A stretch of 64,000 nt of DNA from Chryseobacterium gallinarum. Lineage in GTDB: Bacteria; Bacteroidota; Bacteroidia; Flavobacteriales; Weeksellaceae. Position numbers and translations under genes: made by a program. This document shows positions 60,435-64,000 of the stretch, in pieces (position 1 is the first letter of the stretch; every line of letters begins with the position of its first letter). The notes under the pieces were generated by a model. That model worked only from the letters and a program-made list of their open reading frames with translations. It ran no database searches and was not told the origin of the DNA. The stretch spans positions 1,798,001 through 1,862,000 of the forward strand of contig NZ_CP009928.1 of assembly GCF_001021975.1 (NCBI RefSeq), written 5' to 3'.

Positions 60435-60491
60435 CCAATAAACCAAAACAATCAAGATGAAACCTTGATATACATTGATTCCAGCAAAACT

Positions 60492-61730
60492 TTAATTCAC
60501 AGTTACTTTTATTACATTTTGTACAGCAGGAACCGGATATTGTGTTCCTACTTTAGAAATGACCATATTTTCACTTTGTGGAGTTCCTCCAAATAAAGCC
60601 TGACGGTTTCCGGCACCAGGATATTGATCAACTCCTGTACCTGAATCAAATAATGTTGTCTTTGAAGTAATATCTCCTTTGGTATTGGCATCAATCATTT
60701 GTTCGTTGGCATAAAACCAGTCATTGGAGAATCCAAACATTGTTACGTAGGCAATTTTATCTCCCGGATCGGCCTTGAAGTTCGTCATAACCTTGTTTCC
60801 CGGTGCTACGGGAGCGCTTCCGGCAACATATACACCTTTTACATTAGGTAGAGATTTTAAACTGGTTTGAAGTTTTGTTACATTCCCAAACTGTGCGATT
60901 TCTTTCAATCCCATTCCGTTATCTGTTTTTCCCAATTCGTAAATAGGATTTTTGTCACCACGATACACTACGACTAATGCAGGAGATAAGCCTGTCATAA
61001 TGCCGGTATTCGCAGTAAGCTTGGTCATCATTTTAGTGATGTTCCCCATTTGGGCAATATCAGTAATTTCAGGATTGGATAAAGTATTAGGCATAAAGAA
61101 AGGAGTACTGTTCAACAGCTGAGAACCATTGTAATTGGAAACCGCCCATACTCCCGGAGAAAGTGGGGTCTCATTAGCAGTTCCACCCGAAGTGTTGGTA
61201 ATGGTAAGTGTGAACTCAGATTTTACATTATCATAAGCCAGATTAAGCTTTACCAATTGTGAAGCATTCACATTAGGAACCTGCATAATTGGTTTGCTTT
61301 CTGCTTGTCCCGTCTGGTTGTCCTTAGTTCCGTTATCCCACAATAATACGTCGGAGGAAACATCCCCTGTAATGGCATTACCATTGCTGTCAAATAGCTT
61401 GATTCCTGGCTGCTTTGAAGCGAAGAACCAGTCTTTTGAAGCTCCATACATGGTAGCAAACATAAGTGCTTGCGCCTTACCTGCGCTGAATTTGATGGTT
61501 TGAGATTCTCCGGGTAAGATAACTTTATGCCCTGCCGCTGCAAGAAAAGTAACTCCCGGAATTTCTCCACTTTCTACAAAATCTTTAGGGGTAACGACAT
61601 TTTCGAATGTGATAGTCTTTTGATAAGACATATTCATCATGTCGTTATCCGAATCGTTACATGAAGACAGTGTAAATGTAACTGCCATTGCTGCAGCAAA
61701 TGCTGTTGTTGTGAAAAAAGTTTTTTTCAT
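60492..61730 (-). CDS. spondin-domain lipoprotein (two spondin_N repeats)
   Basis: 412 residues from Met 61730. Lipobox LSSCNDSDND. Two related halves: residues ~35-200 (YQKTITFENVVTPKDFVESGEIPGVTFLAAAGHKVILPGESQTIKFSAG, ATMYGASKDWFFASKQPGIKLFDSNG) and ~205-400 (SNYNGSQLLNSTPFFMPNTLSN, VTMFGFSNDWFYANEQMIDANTKGD). Each has the spondin N (F-S)NDWF motif. Probably a surface adhesion or matrix lipoprotein; role in bacteria unknown. Confidence 0.85.
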   Translation of the reverse strand: MKKTFFTTTAFAAAMAVTFTLSSCNDSDNDMMNMSYQKTITFENVVTPKDFVESGEIPGVTFLAAAGHKVILPGESQTIKFSAGKAQALMFATMYGASKDWFFASKQPGIKLFDSNGNAITGDVSSDVLLWDNGTKDNQTGQAESKPIMQVPNVNASQLVKLNLAYDNVKSEFTLTITNTSGGTANETPLSPGVWAVSNYNGSQLLNSTPFFMPNTLSNPEITDIAQMGNITKMMTKLTANTGIMTGLSPALVVVYRGDKNPIYELGKTDNGMGLKEIAQFGNVTKLQTSLKSLPNVKGVYVAGSAPVAPGNKVMTNFKADPGDKIAYVTMFGFSNDWFYANEQMIDANTKGDITSKTTLFDSGTGVDQYPGAGNRQALFGGTPQSENMVISKVGTQYPVPAVQNVIKVTVN

Positions 61731-61847
61731 AAAGTGAATTTTTAGAGTTATAACTGGTATGTACAACTATAGTCGAACACTTTTATGAATCCTGACAAAA
61801 AAGTATATAATTATTATTAAAAAGAATCAGATACTAAAAAAAGAGTA

Positions 61848-62321
61848 TTAAATCCCCTTTTTCCCTTCTAAAATCATTTGAATCATTTTACTTTTTCTAT
61901 TTTCCCTTGTTTCCGGTTTTTTGGCTTCTTCAATCCAGCGGATATATTCTTTTCTGTGGGTATAACTCATCTTATCAAATAATACTTTTGCTTCAGGGTT
62001 TTGATTAAAAATAAAAGCAATATCATTGGCAATCTCAACCAGCCTTTCTTCTTTATCTTCAATAAGAGAAACGGAAACCTCATCACCAAACGTTTTTCCA
62101 AGCTGTTTTCTGATTTCCTGGGTCAGTCCTAAAATATGGCAATCGGATTTCATTTTAGCCAGACTTCCGCGATACTCTACTTTGCCATCAAATGTAGCTT
62201 TAATTTTTACCAAACCTTTTTTCCCGAATAATTCCTCAGTAGAAAAAGGAAAATCTACAAAAGCAGCATTCATTGTGCCGGTTTGTCTGATAGTAGCGGT
62301 GAACTCAATAGGTGGTTTCAT
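61848..62321 (-). CDS. DUF1905/YdeI (OmdA) family protein
   Basis: 157 residues from Met 62321. N-terminal DUF1905 barrel (IEFTATIRQTGTMNAAFVDFPFSTEELFGKKGLVKIKATFDGKVEYRGSL) and C-terminal YdeI/OmdA helical domain (AKVLFDKMSYTHRKEYIRWIEEAKKPETRENRKSKMIQMI). Cytosolic; YdeI-type domains have been called bacteriocin-protection proteins on weak evidence. Function unknown. Separate from the S46 gene by a terminator. Confidence 0.88.
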   Translation of the reverse strand: MKPPIEFTATIRQTGTMNAAFVDFPFSTEELFGKKGLVKIKATFDGKVEYRGSLAKMKSDCHILGLTQEIRKQLGKTFGDEVSVSLIEDKEERLVEIANDIAFIFNQNPEAKVLFDKMSYTHRKEYIRWIEEAKKPETRENRKSKMIQMILEGKKGI

Positions 62322-62342
62322 AATAAAGCTTTTAAAATCCAA

Positions 62343-62379
62343 AAATAAAAAAAACCGTGAAAGCAAATTTCACGGTTTC
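62343..62379 (-). terminator. rho-independent terminator of the S46 peptidase gene
   Basis: AAACCGTGAAA and TTTCACGGTTT form a stem with loop GCAAA; on the minus strand it is followed by a T run. It lies 20 bases past the stop at 62398. Confidence 0.88.
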
Positions 62380-62397
62380 AAAATAGATCAAAAAAGA

Positions 62398-64000
62398 TTA
62401 TTTTTTCTTTGTTTTCTTAGGAGTTGCAGTAGTTCCTGAATTTTTGGTTTTTGTATCTGCCGGAGTATTCTCTCCTCTTACAAGCTTTAATTCATCAATT
62501 AATCTTCTTGCTCCTGCATACTTATCGATGGTCCAAAGGACAAAACGAACGTCCACATTGATTGTTTTTTGCCATTCAGGCTCAAATACAATATCCCCGC
62601 TTAATGCTTCGCTGTTTCCGTCGAAAGCAATACCGATAAGGTTTCCGTCTCCGTCAATCACAGGAGAACCAGAGTTTCCACCTGTAATATCATTGTTGGA
62701 AAGGAAGTTGACAGGCATATATCCTGCAGCATCAGCATACTGCCCGAAATCTTTAAGATTGTAAAGATCAATCACTCTCTGAGGAAGGTCAAACTCTTCA
62801 TCCCCTTTCTTGTATTTACCTACAAGACCGGTCATATCTGTATAATAGTTATCAGTAACACCGAAATAGTTTCTGTCACTTCTGATAGGAAGTTTATCTA
62901 CAGTTCCGTAAGTTAATCTCATCGTAGAGTTGGCATCCGGATAGAATTTTTTCTCAGGCATAGCTTTCATTAAGCCGGCTAGGAACAGACGGTTGTTTTT
63001 TGCGAAATTATCATCTATCTTAACATATCTTTCAGTATTCATTCTCTGATCTGCTTCTATACCGTTAGCTATTTTCCAAAGTGGATCAGCATCAAGTTTT
63101 AATGCGTCAGGATGCAATAAGAAATTGGTAGCAGAAGTCTTGTTTGCAAAAATAGAAGAATAGGCAAGGTTAGAAACATTTTTAGCATCTAATCCTAGGA
63201 TGGTAGCAGAAGCCACCTCCTTGTTTTTCACTCTGGCCTGGTAAAGGCTGGTCATTGCAGCCAGCATCTCTCCTTCCAGAGATGGGTTGAAGTTTTCGTA
63301 AGCCGCTTTAATAGCTGCTTCTGTTTTAGCTTTCATTGCTAATCTTCCCTGCATATCCTGGGCAGCATAGGTTTTAAATAAAGATCCCAGTCTCGCAGCA
63401 AGGGATATATATTTTACATTTCTTGAAAACTGGCTGGCATAGTTTCTTTCAACATTTCTGTCTGAAACCTGGTTATAATAAACTCCGATATCTTCCAGGA
63501 CACCGTCATAAGCTTCATTTCCAGGCATAGAAGCCCATTTTTTAAAGGTCTCTTCAATCTTTTGCTTATCAGAGATCGTACCGTTTTTCTCAACAGCATC
63601 TATTGTTCCCTGTCTGTTTTTCCAGTAATTGGCCACAGAAGCATATTGAGAAGCATAGTTAAGCTGAGTAGCCTTATCTTTATCCATGTATTTTTTCATA
63701 ACGTCCATGGCTACTTTGGAAGCTTCAACCCATGCCGGATAATCTTTGCTTACCATTTGCTGGATACCATAAGAAGTCAGGTAACGGTTGGTTCTTCCCG
63801 GATAACCCAGGATCATTGAGAAATCGCCAGGTTTAATTCCTTTAAGGGAAACCGGAAGAAAATGCTTAGGCTTCAATGGAACATTGCCCGGAGAATATTC
63901 GGCAGGGTTACCTGCGGCATCAGCATACACTCTGAATACTGTGAAATCTGCCGTATGTCTTGGCCATTCCCAGTTATCCGTATCTCCACCGAATTTTCCT
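62398..64000 (-). CDS. dpp7: S46 dipeptidyl peptidase, DPP7-type (5' end beyond window)
   Basis: 534 residues of the C-terminal part; the frame is open to base 64000. The first visible segment, GKFGGDTDNWEWPRHTADFT, is the S46 motif expected to carry the triad Asp. The serine is in DITGGNSGSPVIDGDGNLIGIAFDGNSEALSGD. The residue after FD is Gly, as in DPP7 (hydrophobic P1), whereas DPP11 (Asp/Glu-specific) has Arg. The C-terminus VDVRFVLWTIDKYAGARRLIDELKL is typical; a Lys-rich tail follows. A periplasmic exopeptidase feeding dipeptides to the asaccharolytic metabolism common in this group. Confidence 0.93.
   Translation of the reverse strand, partial: GKFGGDTDNWEWPRHTADFTVFRVYADAAGNPAEYSPGNVPLKPKHFLPVSLKGIKPGDFSMILGYPGRTNRYLTSYGIQQMVSKDYPAWVEASKVAMDVMKKYMDKDKATQLNYASQYASVANYWKNRQGTIDAVEKNGTISDKQKIEETFKKWASMPGNEAYDGVLEDIGVYYNQVSDRNVERNYASQFSRNVKYISLAARLGSLFKTYAAQDMQGRLAMKAKTEAAIKAAYENFNPSLEGEMLAAMTSLYQARVKNKEVASATILGLDAKNVSNLAYSSIFANKTSATNFLLHPDALKLDADPLWKIANGIEADQRMNTERYVKIDDNFAKNNRLFLAGLMKAMPEKKFYPDANSTMRLTYGTVDKLPIRSDRNYFGVTDNYYTDMTGLVGKYKKGDEEFDLPQRVIDLYNLKDFGQYADAAGYMPVNFLSNNDITGGNSGSPVIDGDGNLIGIAFDGNSEALSGDIVFEPEWQKTINVDVRFVLWTIDKYAGARRLIDELKLVRGENTPADTKTKNSGTTATPKKTKKK

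Noticed and set aside
1..64000. CRISPR arrays, integrases, transposases, tRNA or rRNA genes
   Set aside because: None could be recognised; the repeats found have irregular spacing and no cas or recombinase genes accompany them.

Overview
The window is AT-rich bacterial DNA from a member of the Flavobacteriia, most likely Chryseobacterium or a close Weeksellaceae relative. The signs are T9SS type A sorting domains, GLPGLI and DUF4382/DUF4840 families, an S46 dipeptidyl peptidase, a lone GG-leader-like 'bacteriocin-like' peptide, near absence of Shine-Dalgarno sites, and TAnnTTTG promoter boxes. No rRNA, tRNA, CRISPR array, integrase or transposase was seen.

Layout. 1-2.8 kb: end of a beta-barrel protein gene, a Cys-rich bacteriocin-like peptide, a TonB-C-like secreted protein and pepT. 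3.4-17.8 kb: a sulfate-to-cysteine locus: Rrf2 regulator, cysH, cysD, cysN, cysE, cysK, cobA, cysJ, cysI, a TonB-dependent receptor, and a fusion of precorrin-2 dehydrogenase with a TauE/TSUP permease. A palindrome overlapping the cysH promoter is the likely regulatory switch. 18-23 kb: HMG-CoA lyase, mercaptopyruvate sulfurtransferase, a SufT-like protein, a 3'-5' exonuclease, a DUF4382 lipoprotein, a CsaA-like protein and a small HExxH protein.

23-37 kb is the accessory core. A HTH regulator faces an operon of a coiled-coil surface protein, a T9SS-type protein and a 2243-residue SpvB/FG-GAP/RHS protein whose C-terminus looks like polymorphic toxin type 23. Behind it lies an array of alternating toxin C-terminal cassettes and exported immunity proteins, joined by identical 7-base overlaps and carrying an ~84-bp near-identical repeat, then two decayed cassettes. 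This is a diversification array for one RHS toxin, and its immunity proteins all carry signal peptides or lipoboxes.

37-46.4 kb: a universal stress protein, a LytS/LytTR two-component pair and an RND efflux operon. The efflux promoter carries a perfect 13-bp direct repeat with 21-bp period, as expected of a LytTR operator. 46.6-54.8 kb: DUF4840 lipoprotein, ECF sigma factor with a probable anti-sigma/barrel protein, a T9SS cargo, a tailspike-like beta-helix protein, comM and a GLPGLI protein. 55.3-60.4 kb: a compact cluster of a stand-alone A-PCP-reductase NRPS-like enzyme, a PLP decarboxylase of the histidine decarboxylase type and a GNAT acetyltransferase. 60.5-64 kb: spondin-domain lipoprotein, a DUF1905/YdeI protein and a DPP7-type S46 peptidase cut by the window end.

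Three families of intergenic repeats recur: ~180-bp units, paired in two places; ~120-145-bp palindromic elements; and a short GC-rich hairpin.
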